From JANNPJ01 sp035474375 (GTDB lineage: Bacteria > Actinomycetota > Actinomycetes > Actinomycetales > Kineosporiaceae): DNA of 64,000 nt. Below are positions 40,249 through 49,345 of this stretch, piece after piece. The DNA is taken from NCBI GenBank assembly GCA_035474375.1, contig DATINJ010000248.1:14654-78653 (forward strand). The letters are read 5' to 3'. The position numbers and the translations under genes are program-made. Numbering within the stretch: the stretch's first letter is position 1; every line of letters begins with the position of its first letter. Under the pieces are notes generated by a model. That model saw only the letters and a program-made list of their open reading frames with translations. It did no database searches and was not told where the DNA came from.

Positions 40249-41513
40249 GGCCGGGCACTGAGCCAGCGCGCGATCTCGGCGGTCGCCCGCACATTCGAGC
40301 CACCGTGATCCGTGTCCCCGACATCGATGATCGGCGCCTGCCGGCCGCTGGCAACGAGCGCGGACTGGCAGGCCAGGGAGTTCTGGTAGGCGGCCTGCTC
40401 GTCGGTGGTGGTCGCGTAGAGCCGGACCGGCACCCGCGGTGTCCAACTGATGCAGGTGGCATCGGCCATCCGCAGCGCAGTAGCGAGATTCGCGCTCGGA
40501 TGACGAAGCATCTGGACAGCGTGATCGGTCAGCAGCCGATCTACGGAGCTGGGCAAGGCGGCGGATACCTCTTCGCCGGGGTGCTCGCCGTTGAAAAGCT
40601 CAGGGAGGATGCGGTCGTACGGGGCCTGGAAGACGTCAGCGGGTGAGTCGTACAGGCCGTACAACCGGTTCCAGGAGACAAAGAGGTACGACAGGTAGGC
40701 CACGCTCCAGTTCTGCTGGAGCCGGCCGTCCAGCAGGGCGGGAATCTCGGAACGGCGGAAGTCGTAGACCCCGCTGACCGGTGCCACCGCAGATAGCCGG
40801 AACCCTGGGGCTTGACCGGCCTGCAGCGCGCGGGCGGTGCCCATGGCCACCGAGGCGCCCTGGGAGAAGCCGGTGACCACGACGTCGGGGCGGAGCGCAA
40901 TCCGGGATCGAACGGCGAAGGAGCGGGCCGCGCGGAGCATATCCACCGATGCCGTGACCTCGGACGGCACGTGCATCCAGGGATGCTGTCCGGGGCCCAG
41001 CCCGAGCCCGAGATAGTCCGGCGCTACAGCGGCGAAACCCGCCGAGGCATAGGTGATCGGCGGCGCTGTCTCCCAGGTGTCGTCCGTGACCGAGGGAGCG
41101 CCACCGCGAAAGACCTGCGTCCCGTGCCCGTACGAGACGGTTGTCAGGGCGGGCCGAGCTGGGTTGCGAGGCAGCACCAGGAGCCCGCTGGCGGTGGTCG
41201 CCCGACCGCGCTCGTCGATGGTTCGGTAGAGGAGCCGGTACAGGGTGACGCCGTAGTTCGCCGCAGCCGGGTCGTAACCCGCCGCGGTCAGCTCGGCCAC
41301 CACCTGCTCCCGGGAGAGTTTTCGGAGCAGCACGACGGAAATCAGTGTTCCCCGGTTGGTCTCGGGGTCAGCCTGGTCGCTGGACGCGCGATCGGTTGCG
41401 GTCGGATGGATGGCCGCGATGGCCGGCGTCGCGGCGAGGGATAACCCGGTGGCGACCGCCAGGCTCACCGCGACGCCACGAAACAACTTGGTGTGTCTAT
41501 GGTTTGTTGTCAT
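40245..41513 (-). CDS. Secreted lipase/esterase (secretory lipase, LIP-type)
   Basis: A 422-residue secreted alpha/beta hydrolase. A signal peptide (residues 1-34, ending TPAIAA) is followed by a domain with YGHGTQVFRG (oxyanion region), APDYLGLGLGPGQHPWMHVP, nucleophile elbow GFSQGA (Ser217), and DTDHGGSN with the catalytic His near the C-terminus. These fit the secretory lipase family, which acts on triglycerides or short esters outside the cell. It is transcribed alone; its stop codon overlaps the Hsp70 stop in CTAG. Confidence 0.85.
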   Translation of the reverse strand: MTTNHRHTKLFRGVAVSLAVATGLSLAATPAIAAIHPTATDRASSDQADPETNRGTLISVVLLRKLSREQVVAELTAAGYDPAAANYGVTLYRLLYRTIDERGRATTASGLLVLPRNPARPALTTVSYGHGTQVFRGGAPSVTDDTWETAPPITYASAGFAAVAPDYLGLGLGPGQHPWMHVPSEVTASVDMLRAARSFAVRSRIALRPDVVVTGFSQGASVAMGTARALQAGQAPGFRLSAVAPVSGVYDFRRSEIPALLDGRLQQNWSVAYLSYLFVSWNRLYGLYDSPADVFQAPYDRILPELFNGEHPGEEVSAALPSSVDRLLTDHAVQMLRHPSANLATALRMADATCISWTPRVPVRLYATTTDEQAAYQNSLACQSALVASGRQAPIIDVGDTDHGGSNVRATAEIARWLSARP

Positions 41514-41664
41514 GGGTGGACGCTACGGCGGGATTTCGGCCGGTTGCATCACCCTGGAGCGCTAACCAAGTGGTAGCTCTCAGGTATCACCCGTGCTACT
41601 GAAGTGGGCTTCTGGGGTGACTCGAGGTATCCCAGCGTAGACCGCCTGTCACCTATGAAGCTGC

Positions 41665-41689
41665 TTGCTAGGCTCTGACGACCTAGCAA
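41665..41689. promoter_or_regulatory. Inverted repeat upstream of the IclR gene
   Basis: Perfect 8-bp arms TTGCTAGG and CCTAGCAA separated by nine bases, ending 13 bases before the GTG start at 41703. A likely autoregulatory site for the IclR protein. Confidence 0.55.
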
Positions 41690-41702
41690 AGGGGTGGCTC
41701 TG

Positions 41703-42545
41703 GTGAGCAAGGAACCGTCGGTGGCAGCCGCCGAGCTGTCTGGTGAGGGTGGCGGCATCCGAGAGGTGAAGTCCGCCGCACGCACCGTCGACCTGCTGGA
41801 ACTGATGGCCGCGCGGGGTAACGAGCCGGCTCGGTTGCGTGAGTTGAGCGACGCCCTGGGTGCGCCGCGCAGCAGCATCTACGCCTTGCTGCGCACCCTG
41901 GTCGAGCGCGGCTGGGTACGCACCGATGCCACCGGAACGCTCTACAGCATCGGCATCCAGGCGCTGCTGGCTGGGACGACGTACCTGGACTTCGACCCGT
42001 TCCTGCGGATCGTCCAGCCCCAAATCAACGAGCTCAGCGTGAAGCTTGACGAGACGATTCACTACGGCAGGCTGCAAGGCGCCAGGATCGTCTATCTGGC
42101 TACCCATGAGTCCAGCCAGTATTTGCGCCCGTTCAGCCGGGTCGGCCGGACGCTTCCGGCGTTCAGTACCGCAATGGGCAAATCGTTGCTCGCCGAGCGA
42201 CTTCACGCCGGCGACCCGGACAGCCTTGCGGAGCACCTGCCCGACACGCTGGCACCCTTGACCGCACATACGATCGTGGATCGGCTGGCGCTGGCTCGCG
42301 ACCTGGAAGCCGTCCGGAGCCGCGGGTATGCCGTCGACCGCGAGGAAAACCTCGAGGGCGTGGTCTGCTTCGCCGTCGTCCTGCGCTTCGCCAGCCCGCC
42401 GTCCGACGCGATCAGCTGCTCGCTGCCGGTGGAACGGCTGCGTGAGGGGCGGGAGGCCGAGATCATCGAGGCGCTGCGACGCACCAAGCTCACCATCGAG
42501 CGGATGGCCCCTGCGGCCTCGCTCCGGGAGCAGCCCTGGGTTTAG
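41703..42545 (+). CDS. IclR-family transcriptional regulator
   Basis: A 280-residue regulator: winged helix (REVKSAARTVDLLELMAARG, LSDALGAPRSSIYALLRTLV) and IclR effector domain (RPFSRVGRTLPAFSTAMGKS, YAVDREENLEGVVCFAVVL). GTG 41703 is chosen because AAAGGGG precedes it by about eight bases; GTG 41694 lacks a site. IclR proteins of this type often control aromatic or sugar-acid pathways. The galactarate/glucarate operon 2.3 kb away is a possible target, but the neighbouring TetR-CocE genes lie in between, so the link is weak. Confidence 0.87.
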   Translation: MSKEPSVAAAELSGEGGGIREVKSAARTVDLLELMAARGNEPARLRELSDALGAPRSSIYALLRTLVERGWVRTDATGTLYSIGIQALLAGTTYLDFDPFLRIVQPQINELSVKLDETIHYGRLQGARIVYLATHESSQYLRPFSRVGRTLPAFSTAMGKSLLAERLHAGDPDSLAEHLPDTLAPLTAHTIVDRLALARDLEAVRSRGYAVDREENLEGVVCFAVVLRFASPPSDAISCSLPVERLREGREAEIIEALRRTKLTIERMAPAASLREQPWV

Positions 42546-42549
42546 GACT

Positions 42550-42577
42550 GACACTTGATATTTTATTGACAGGTGTC
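42550..42577. promoter_or_regulatory. Inverted repeat upstream of the TetR-CocE operon
   Basis: Arms GACACTTG and CAGGTGTC (seven of eight pairs) around an A/T-rich spacer ATATTTTATTGA that may hold the -10 element. It ends 12 bases before the GTG start at 42590. Confidence 0.5.
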
Positions 42578-42589
42578 CATGATCTTCGT

Positions 42590-43222
42590 GTGTCGTCCGA
42601 ACAAGCGAAGCTGCCTCCTACCCAGGACCGCCGGGTGCGCCGATCGCGGTCCGTGCTGATCCGGGCCGCGATGGCGCTGGTCTCCGAACGGGGTACGACG
42701 GCAATTCCGATCTCCGACCTCGCCGAGGCCGCGGATGTCAGCCGGCAGCTGATCTACCTGCAGTTCGGTGACCGGGACACGCTGTTTCTGGCGGCTGCGC
42801 TGGAACTGGCAGAGGGCGAGTTGCTGCCGGGGCTGATCGATGCTCCGCACCCGATCGCCGAACGCGACCAAGCCCTGGCGATGGCCCGGCACTTCGCCGA
42901 TCACCGCTCGTTCTACCGGGCGATGCTGACCGGCTCCTGTGCCTTCGCCCTGAACAAGATGCTGACTGGCCTGCTGACCCCGGTCAATGCGCACTTTGTG
43001 CATCTGATGGCCGGTGATCGGCTCGCCCCCGACACCGTCGAGGACCTCGCCGTCTTCCTGACCGGCGGTGCGTCCGCCTTGTTCAACGCCTGGGTGGTGG
43101 AGGGATCCGAACCCCTCGACCCCGAGGAATTCACCGACCGGTTGATGCGGATGGCGTCCGTCATCCTTGCCTCGGTCGCTCAACCCGCCAACGCCACCCA
43201 GGGTAAGGAGTTCGACCGGTGA
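42590..43222 (+). CDS. TetR-family transcriptional regulator
   Basis: A 210-residue regulator from GTG 42590. The DNA-binding domain is at residues about 18-65 (SVLIRAAMALVSERGTTAIP, LAEAADVSRQLIYLQFGDRD). The C-terminal domain is of the WHG/TetR_C type. Its stop codon overlaps the start of the CocE-type hydrolase gene (GTGA), so both are co-translated, and the regulator probably senses a substrate or product of the hydrolase. No good ribosome binding site is seen, so the transcript may be leaderless or short-leadered. Confidence 0.84.
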   Translation: MSSEQAKLPPTQDRRVRRSRSVLIRAAMALVSERGTTAIPISDLAEAADVSRQLIYLQFGDRDTLFLAAALELAEGELLPGLIDAPHPIAERDQALAMARHFADHRSFYRAMLTGSCAFALNKMLTGLLTPVNAHFVHLMAGDRLAPDTVEDLAVFLTGGASALFNAWVVEGSEPLDPEEFTDRLMRMASVILASVAQPANATQGKEFDR

Positions 43223-44826
43223 ACCTGATCAGCCACCTGATCCAACGCCAGCTGAAACTCGCTCCGCCAATTACCCGAGATCTGGTACATGAGCGGGATA
43301 TTCGGGTGCCGATGCCGGACGGAGTGGAGCTCCTGGCGGACCGATGGGCGCCCAAGGACGGCGGCGAAGGGTTGCCCACCGCGGTACTGCGTAGCCCTTA
43401 CGGTCGAGGGTTGATCGGCGCCTTCATGTCTCGGCCGCTGGCCGAGCGCGGGTATCAGGTGATCATCCAAAGCACCCGTGGTGGCTTCGGTTCCGGTGGA
43501 ACGATGGACCCGATGCGGCAGGAGCGTGAGGACGGCGCGGCCACCCTGGACTGGGTGGTGAAGCAGCCCTGGTTCGGCGACTCCATGGTGCTGGTCGGCC
43601 TGAGCTATCTCGGATACGCGCAATGGGCGCTCGCCGACCGGTTACCGCCACAGGTCAAAGCGATGATCCCGCATGTTACCGAGTCCGCTCTGACCTTGGA
43701 ATTCCTCCGCAAGGACGGCTTTTCGTTGGAAACGCCGTTCGGTTGGGGAGTCTTGATCGACGGCCAGGAGAGCCGCTGGGCGCTCCTGCGTCAGCGGTCC
43801 CAGGCCAAGAAGACGCAACGCGCGCTGCTCACCCTCCCGCTGGCGCAGGCCGATGTGGCCGCGATTGGCCACCGTTCGGACTACATCCAGGACATCTTCG
43901 CTTGCGATGCGGAGAACCCTTACTGGGCCGACCTCGATCACCAGAATCGGGTGGCTGAGGTCACCGTTCCGGTCAGCTCGATCGGCGGCTGGTACGACAT
44001 CTTCCTGCCCGGCCAGCTCCGCGACTTCAAAGTTCTCCAAGCCGCCGGGCACACCGCTCGGCTGACGGTCGGGCCCTGGACGCACCTCGATGTGAACAGC
44101 GCGCCGATCAACGAGGCCCTGGAGTTCGGGTTGGCCTACGCCCGAGGCGAGCAGCCCGCTGACCGGGCGCCGGTAAAGCTTTTCGTGATGGGAGAGGAAT
44201 CCTGGCGAGGCTTCGATTCCTGGCCGCCGAGCGGATATTCGGCCCAGCGCTTCCATCTTCAGCCGGGCGGTGGGCTGTCCGCCGAGCCGGCCGATGAATC
44301 AGCGCCCGACAGCTACCATTACGACCCGGCGGAACCGACTCCTGCGGTCGGAGGCGTGCGCATGGTCAGCGATAGCGGTCGGGTCGACAATGCGGCCTTG
44401 GAGGCCCGCGCTGATGTGCTCACGTACACCACCGCCGTCCTCGAGGCGGATGTCGAGGTCATCGGCGAGATCAGCGCGGAGATCTGGTTCCGCTCCAGCC
44501 TGCCCTACGCCGATGTCTTCGTCCGGCTCTGCGACGTCGACTCCGACGGCCGCTCCTACAACGTCTGCGACGGCCTGACGAGTGTGACCGGCGCCGACGA
44601 GCTGTCGCTGGTAAAGGTCGGGATGTGGCCCACCGCCAACCGGTTCAAGCGCGGCCATCGAATCCGAATTCAGGTCTCCAGCGGTGCTTTCCCGCGCTAC
44701 GACCGCAACCACGGCACCGGTGAGCCGCGCGCCACATCGGTCACTCTCCGGGCGGCCGATCAGAGCGTCTATCACGATGCAGTGCATCCCTCGGCGATCA
44801 TCCTGCCGGTCCGGGAGCCGAGCTGA
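43219..44826 (+). CDS. CocE/NonD-family hydrolase (X-Pro dipeptidyl-peptidase-like)
   Basis: A 535-residue serine hydrolase. The first domain is an alpha/beta hydrolase (DIRVPMPDGVELLADRW, STRGGFGSGG) with nucleophile Ser129 in GLSYLGYAQW; an acid Asp in IGGWYDIF and His in GPWTHLDV complete the triad. The C-terminal jelly-roll domain (residues about 330-530; AEIWFRSSLPYADVFVRLCD, RIRIQVSSGAFPRYDRN) is typical of cocaine esterase CocE and X-prolyl dipeptidyl peptidases. It cleaves acyl esters or amides; the natural substrate is unknown. It has no signal peptide. Translationally coupled to the TetR gene. Confidence 0.87.
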   Translation: MNLISHLIQRQLKLAPPITRDLVHERDIRVPMPDGVELLADRWAPKDGGEGLPTAVLRSPYGRGLIGAFMSRPLAERGYQVIIQSTRGGFGSGGTMDPMRQEREDGAATLDWVVKQPWFGDSMVLVGLSYLGYAQWALADRLPPQVKAMIPHVTESALTLEFLRKDGFSLETPFGWGVLIDGQESRWALLRQRSQAKKTQRALLTLPLAQADVAAIGHRSDYIQDIFACDAENPYWADLDHQNRVAEVTVPVSSIGGWYDIFLPGQLRDFKVLQAAGHTARLTVGPWTHLDVNSAPINEALEFGLAYARGEQPADRAPVKLFVMGEESWRGFDSWPPSGYSAQRFHLQPGGGLSAEPADESAPDSYHYDPAEPTPAVGGVRMVSDSGRVDNAALEARADVLTYTTAVLEADVEVIGEISAEIWFRSSLPYADVFVRLCDVDSDGRSYNVCDGLTSVTGADELSLVKVGMWPTANRFKRGHRIRIQVSSGAFPRYDRNHGTGEPRATSVTLRAADQSVYHDAVHPSAIILPVREPS

Positions 44827-44831
44827 CGGCG

Positions 44832-46106
44832 TCATAAATCTCGAGGCGGCCGGTACTCGGGGTTCACGGACCGCCGGTATCCGGTGTCGTCGCGGACCCG
44901 GATCCCGCACCGCAGATACTGCTCGTGCATCTGGGCCAGCGCATCTGGGTCCAGTTCGACGCCGAGTCCCGGCCCGGTGGGGACGTCGACCGCGCCGTGG
45001 GTGAAGCCGATCGAGCCCGGGACGATGACGTCGTCCTGGGCCGATTTCCACGGCCAGTGAGTGTCGCAGGCGTAGTCGAGATTGGCGGTGGTGGCGGCCA
45101 GGTGAGTCATCGCCGCCAGGCTGATCCCGAGGTGCGAGTTCGAATGCATGGACAAGCCGAGGTGAAAGGTTTCGCAAAGCCCGGCGAGCAACTGAGACCG
45201 GCGTAGCCCGCCCCAGAAGTGGTGGTCGGAAAGGATGACCTGGACGGCGTCGGCCCGAACCGACGGCTCGATGTCGTCGAACGAGACCACGCACATGTTG
45301 GTCGCGAGCGGCATCGATACCTGCCGGGCAACCTGCGCCATCCCGGTGATCCCGGGCGTCGGATCCTCCAGGTATTCCAGCACGCCATCGAGGGCCTCGC
45401 CGACCCGGATCGACGTGCTTGGCGACCAGGCGGCGTTCGGATCCAGTCGCAAGGGCAGGTCGGGAAAAGTCTCTCGGAGCGCCAAAATGGTGGCAATTTC
45501 CAGCTCCGGATCGAACACGCCGGCTTTGAGTTTGAGCGCGCCGAACCCGAAGCGGTCAAGCATGCGCCGAGCCTGGGCGACGATTGCCGTCGGGTCCAGC
45601 GCGGCCCCGGCCGGGTCGTCCTCCTGGCCCGGATGTCCGGCCCACTTGTAGAACAGGTAACCGGAGAACGGAACCCGGTCGCGGACCCGACCGCCGAGCA
45701 GGTCGCTGACCGGCAGGTCAAGGATTCGGCCCTGCAGATCGAGAACGGCCACTTCGAACGGCGACAGCACCCGAGCGGTCGTACTCGATCCGGTGACCAG
45801 GCCGCTCATTCCGTGTCCACCCGTCAGGTCATCGGTGGCCAGCGCCCGGGCGACCCGCGCGGCGAGCTGGTTGGGCGCGAAGACGTCCAACCCGAGCAGG
45901 GCATCGGCGGCTCGCCGGAGCCGGATCAGATGCGGTTCGTCGCCGTAGGTCTCGCCGAGGCCGGTCACTCCACTGTTGGTGCTGACCTCGATGATTGCGC
46001 GGAGGGCGAAGGGCTGGTGCACCCCCACCGCGTTCAGCAGCGGCGGGTCGGCGAAGGCCACCGGAGTGATCGCGATCCTCCGGATCAGATGCCGGTCAGC
46101 CGCCAT
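44832..46106 (-). CDS. gudD: Glucarate dehydratase-type enolase superfamily enzyme
   Basis: A 424-residue enolase-superfamily dehydratase, converting D-glucarate (and often L-idarate) to 5-dehydro-4-deoxy-D-glucarate. Matches include ITPVAFADPPLLNAVGVHQP, FGALKLKAGVF with the KxK bases, metal ligands in RLDPNAAW, YLEDP and the ATNMCV Asn, and SDHHFWGG plus HSNSHLGIS with the His base. It is the last gene of the galactarate/glucarate operon. ATG 46106 overlaps the end of the glycerate kinase gene by 11 bases, so the two are translationally coupled. Confidence 0.88.
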   Translation of the reverse strand: MAADRHLIRRIAITPVAFADPPLLNAVGVHQPFALRAIIEVSTNSGVTGLGETYGDEPHLIRLRRAADALLGLDVFAPNQLAARVARALATDDLTGGHGMSGLVTGSSTTARVLSPFEVAVLDLQGRILDLPVSDLLGGRVRDRVPFSGYLFYKWAGHPGQEDDPAGAALDPTAIVAQARRMLDRFGFGALKLKAGVFDPELEIATILALRETFPDLPLRLDPNAAWSPSTSIRVGEALDGVLEYLEDPTPGITGMAQVARQVSMPLATNMCVVSFDDIEPSVRADAVQVILSDHHFWGGLRRSQLLAGLCETFHLGLSMHSNSHLGISLAAMTHLAATTANLDYACDTHWPWKSAQDDVIVPGSIGFTHGAVDVPTGPGLGVELDPDALAQMHEQYLRCGIRVRDDTGYRRSVNPEYRPPRDL

Positions 46107-47232
46107 GCGTAGGAGTGAGCCAATCGGTTGCCACGACGGTCGAGACCAGGTCTTCGAGCAGTCGACCGGCGTCCGCAATACAGACCGCCGGGTCGGGTTC
46201 GATACTGGTCAGCGAGTAGGCCGCGGCCAGGCCGCCGATCTGCAGTTGCCGGCTGGACAGCGACGAGCGACCCGCCACCGCGATGGTCGGCACCCCGTGG
46301 CGGGTGGCTGCGGTGGCGACCCCGATCGGTGCCTTGCCATGCAGGCTCTGCTCGTCCAGCGACCCTTCTCCGGTGATCACCAAGCTGGCGCCGGGCAACA
46401 GCTCCTCGAAGTCGATCAGTTCCAGGATCATTTCGATGCCCGGCCGAAGTTCGGCTCCGAGTACGGTCAGGGCCGCGAAGCCGACCCCACCGGCCGCACC
46501 CGCGCCCGGCGCGGCGGCCAACTGCCGGTCGGTGGCCAGACCCAGCTTCCCGGCCCAGCGTTGCAAACCCAGCTCCAGCTCCGCGACCTGGTCGACCGAG
46601 GCGCCCTTCTGCGGTGCGTAGATCGATGCGGCACCGGTCGGGCCCAGCAGCGGGTTGTCCACATCGCTGGCCAAGACGACGCGGGTGCCGGCGAGCCGAG
46701 GGTCCAGCCCGGTCAGGTCCACGGTGTCCAGCGATCGCAGGCCCGCGCCGCCAGGACCGACGTCCTGGCCTTCCCGATCGAGCAACCGGACACCCAGGGC
46801 CTGGAGCATCCCGGCGCCACCGTCGGTACAGGCGCTGCCGCCGAGCCCGATGATCACCTGGTCGCAGCCGATGTCCAGGGCCGCCCGGATCAGATCTCCG
46901 GTGCCTCGGCTGGAGGCCTGCATCGGGTTCAGCCGGCCGGGCGGCAGCCGTCGCAACCCGGACGCCTCGGCCAGCTCAACCACGGCCGTCCGGTCCCGCA
47001 GTACGAAAGCGGCCTCGATCGGCGTCCCCTGCGGACCGCTGACGAGCACTGGCACCGGCGTGTAGCCGCGGGCCATCACCGCCTCCAGGGTGCCGTCACC
47101 GCCGTCCGCGATCGGGGCGAGCCGGACCTCGAGCTCGGGTCGGAAACGGTGCAGCCCAGCCGCGACCCGCTCGGCGACCTGGCGGGCAGTCAGGGATCCC
47201 TTGAACTTGTCCGGGGCGACGACGATAGTCAT
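46096..47232 (-). CDS. garK: Glycerate kinase (GarK/GlxK type)
   Basis: A 378-residue kinase that phosphorylates D-glycerate, the last step that delivers the sugar-acid carbon to glycolysis. Family motifs: VVAPDKFKGSLTARQVA, IADGGDGTLEA, IIGLGGSACTDGGAGML, SDVDNPLLGPTGAA and ITGEGSLDEQSLHGKAPIGV. The length is normal for the type-1 family. ATG 47232 is chosen because the family starts right at TIVVAPDKF; the preceding 80 bases form a spacer to the galactarate dehydratase gene with no clear ribosome binding site beyond AGCGGA. Confidence 0.9.
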   Translation of the reverse strand: MTIVVAPDKFKGSLTARQVAERVAAGLHRFRPELEVRLAPIADGGDGTLEAVMARGYTPVPVLVSGPQGTPIEAAFVLRDRTAVVELAEASGLRRLPPGRLNPMQASSRGTGDLIRAALDIGCDQVIIGLGGSACTDGGAGMLQALGVRLLDREGQDVGPGGAGLRSLDTVDLTGLDPRLAGTRVVLASDVDNPLLGPTGAASIYAPQKGASVDQVAELELGLQRWAGKLGLATDRQLAAAPGAGAAGGVGFAALTVLGAELRPGIEMILELIDFEELLPGASLVITGEGSLDEQSLHGKAPIGVATAATRHGVPTIAVAGRSSLSSRQLQIGGLAAAYSLTSIEPDPAVCIADAGRLLEDLVSTVVATDWLTPTHGG

Positions 47233-47312
47233 TCCGCTATCTGACCAGCGCGGGTCGCTTGTTGTCGAAGGTCCAGCCACTTCACAATCCGCGGTGCGCT
47301 CATGTCTTGCGG

Positions 47313-48446
47313 TCAGTCCTTCCCGAACTCGACGGTGTCCGTGGTCCACGCGTGTGCCTGCTCGCTCAGCGTGATGCCGAGCCCGAGCCGGTCCGGCACA
47401 ATCATGCGCCCACCGCGGTTCTCCAGCCGCTCATTGAACAGCGGGTTCAGCCACTCGAAATGCTCGACCCAGGGTTCCCGAGGGTAGGCGGCGGCCAAGT
47501 GCAGGTGGATCTCCATGGCGAAATGCGGCGCGAGCTGTAGGCCGGCCTGGTCGGCCAGGGCGGCGAGCCGAAGGAACGGGGTGATCCCGCCGATCCGGGG
47601 GGCGTCCGGCTGGAGGATGTCCACGGATCGCTTCTCGATCAAGGCGATGTGCTCGCCGACGCTGGAAAGCATCTCGCCGGTGGCGATCGAGGTATCCAGG
47701 GCGGTGGCCAGCTGGGCGTGCCCCTCGGCGTCGTACGCGTCCAGCGGCTCCTCGATCCAGACCAGATCGAACTGCTCCAGAGCTCGCCCGACCCGGATCG
47801 CGGTCGGCCGATCCCACTGCTGGTTGGCGTCCACCATCAACGGCACGTTCGAGCCGAGGTGCTCGCGCAGCTCACTGACCCTGGCCAGGTCGATCCGATA
47901 GTCCGGCTGCCCGACCTTGATCTTGATCCCACCGATGCCCTCGGCCAGCGATTGGGTGGCACGGTCCTTGACCTCGTCGATCGACAGGTGCAGGAAGCCG
48001 CCGGAGGTGTTATATGACTTCACCGAATCCCGATGGCTACCAAGGAATTTCGACAAGGACAGGCCGGCTCGCTTGGCTTTCAGATCGTAGAGGGCGATGT
48101 CCAGGGCGGCGATCGCCTGCGTGGCGACTCCGCTGCGGCCGACGGAGGCGCCGGCCCAGAGCAGCTTGGTGTAGATCCGGGCGATGTCGTTGGGGTCCTC
48201 ACCGATCAGCCGATCGGCGATCTCCTTGGCATGCGCATAGTGCGCCGGACCACCGGCTCGCTTGGAGTAGGAGAACCCGATCCCGCGATGATCGTCCTCG
48301 GTGGCGATCTCGGCAAACAGGAAGACGATCTCGGTCATCGGTCTTTGGACGCCGGTCAGCACTTTGGCGTCACTGATCGGGGTCTGTAACGGCAGGGTCA
48401 GCGTCGCGAGCTTGACGTACCGGATCCGGTCGCCGTTCGTCATCAC
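47313..48446 (-). CDS. L-talarate/galactarate dehydratase-type enolase superfamily enzyme
   Basis: A 377-residue enzyme of the mandelate racemase subgroup. It follows the characterised Salmonella L-talarate/galactarate dehydratase along its length: TPISDAKVLTGVQRP, GIGFSYSKRAGG, YAHAKEIADRLIGEDPNDI, KLLWAGASVGRSG, SYNTSGGFLH, GGIKIKVGQP (KxK), LMVDANQQWDR, IEEPLDAYD, ATGEMLSS, and PHFAMEIHLHLAAAYP with the His. It makes 5-dehydro-4-deoxy-D-glucarate from galactarate or L-talarate, the same product as the GudD-type enzyme of this operon. Its first codons overlap the end of the reductase gene (ATGA). Confidence 0.9.
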   Translation of the reverse strand: MMTNGDRIRYVKLATLTLPLQTPISDAKVLTGVQRPMTEIVFLFAEIATEDDHRGIGFSYSKRAGGPAHYAHAKEIADRLIGEDPNDIARIYTKLLWAGASVGRSGVATQAIAALDIALYDLKAKRAGLSLSKFLGSHRDSVKSYNTSGGFLHLSIDEVKDRATQSLAEGIGGIKIKVGQPDYRIDLARVSELREHLGSNVPLMVDANQQWDRPTAIRVGRALEQFDLVWIEEPLDAYDAEGHAQLATALDTSIATGEMLSSVGEHIALIEKRSVDILQPDAPRIGGITPFLRLAALADQAGLQLAPHFAMEIHLHLAAAYPREPWVEHFEWLNPLFNERLENRGGRMIVPDRLGLGITLSEQAHAWTTDTVEFGKD

Positions 48447-49333
48447 CCCTTCCTTTCGATCCGGGTGTTGGCCAGCTGCTCGTAGTGCTGGACGAGCCCG
48501 CTGTGGTCCTCCTTCTCGTGCCCACCTGCCCGCAGACCGGTCAGCATCTCCAGGACGGCGGCGGTCAGCGGCAGCGGCGCGCCCACCTCGTGCGAGGTGT
48601 CCAGGGCGTTGGTGAGGTCTTTGATGTGCAGATCGATCCGGAAGCCGGGCTTGAAGTTGTGATCCAGCATCATCGGTGCCTTGGCCTCCAGCACGGTGCT
48701 GCCGGCCAGGCCGCCACGGATGGCGGCGAACACGGCCTCGGGTGCCACCCCCGCCTTCTGTGCGAGTACGAACGCCTCGGAGACGGCGGCGATGTTCAGC
48801 GCCACGACCACCTGGTTCGCGAGTTTGGCGATGTTGCCCGCTCCGAGGTCACCGACGTGCACAACGGCTGAGCCCATCGCTCCCAGGACCGCGTGCACCT
48901 GCTCGAAGACCGCCTCATCGCCGCCGACCATGATCGACAGAGTTCCCTCGACGGCCTTCGGTTCGCCGCCGCTGACCGGGGCGTCGAGCATGCTGACCCC
49001 GCGCTCGGCGAGCGCGGCGGCGATCTCCTGGGAGGCCAACGGGGCGATCGAACTCATGTCGACGTACACCAGCCCGGGGCGAGCGGCCTCGATCAGGCCA
49101 CCCTCACCCAGCGCGACCTCCCGCACCTGCGGGGAGTTCGGCAGCATGGTGATCACCAGGTCGACCCGGCCGGCGATCTCCGCCGGGGTCGAGCCGCGCT
49201 CGGCCCCGAGTTCGGCCAGCTCCTCGGCTGCGGTCTTGTTGTGGTCGCTCACTACCAGCTGATGGCCGGCGGCGAGCAGGTTCTTGGCCATCGGCTTGCC
49301 CATGATGCCGAGCCCAATGAATCCGATCCGCAT
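48443..49333 (-). CDS. garR: 2-hydroxy-3-oxopropionate (tartronate semialdehyde) reductase
   Basis: A 296-residue beta-hydroxyacid dehydrogenase. NAD(P) motif GFIGLGIMGKPMAKNLL at the N-terminus, substrate motif LDAPVSGGEPKAVEGTLSIM, catalytic Lys region GDLGAGNIAKLANQ and NFKPGFRIDLHIKDL, which separates GarR/GlxR from 3-hydroxyisobutyrate dehydrogenases. It reduces tartronate semialdehyde to D-glycerate. It sits between the aldolase-position gene and the galactarate dehydratase gene, in pathway context. Confidence 0.92.
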   Translation of the reverse strand: MRIGFIGLGIMGKPMAKNLLAAGHQLVVSDHNKTAAEELAELGAERGSTPAEIAGRVDLVITMLPNSPQVREVALGEGGLIEAARPGLVYVDMSSIAPLASQEIAAALAERGVSMLDAPVSGGEPKAVEGTLSIMVGGDEAVFEQVHAVLGAMGSAVVHVGDLGAGNIAKLANQVVVALNIAAVSEAFVLAQKAGVAPEAVFAAIRGGLAGSTVLEAKAPMMLDHNFKPGFRIDLHIKDLTNALDTSHEVGAPLPLTAAVLEMLTGLRAGGHEKEDHSGLVQHYEQLANTRIERKG

Positions 49334-49345
49334 GTGAATACCTTT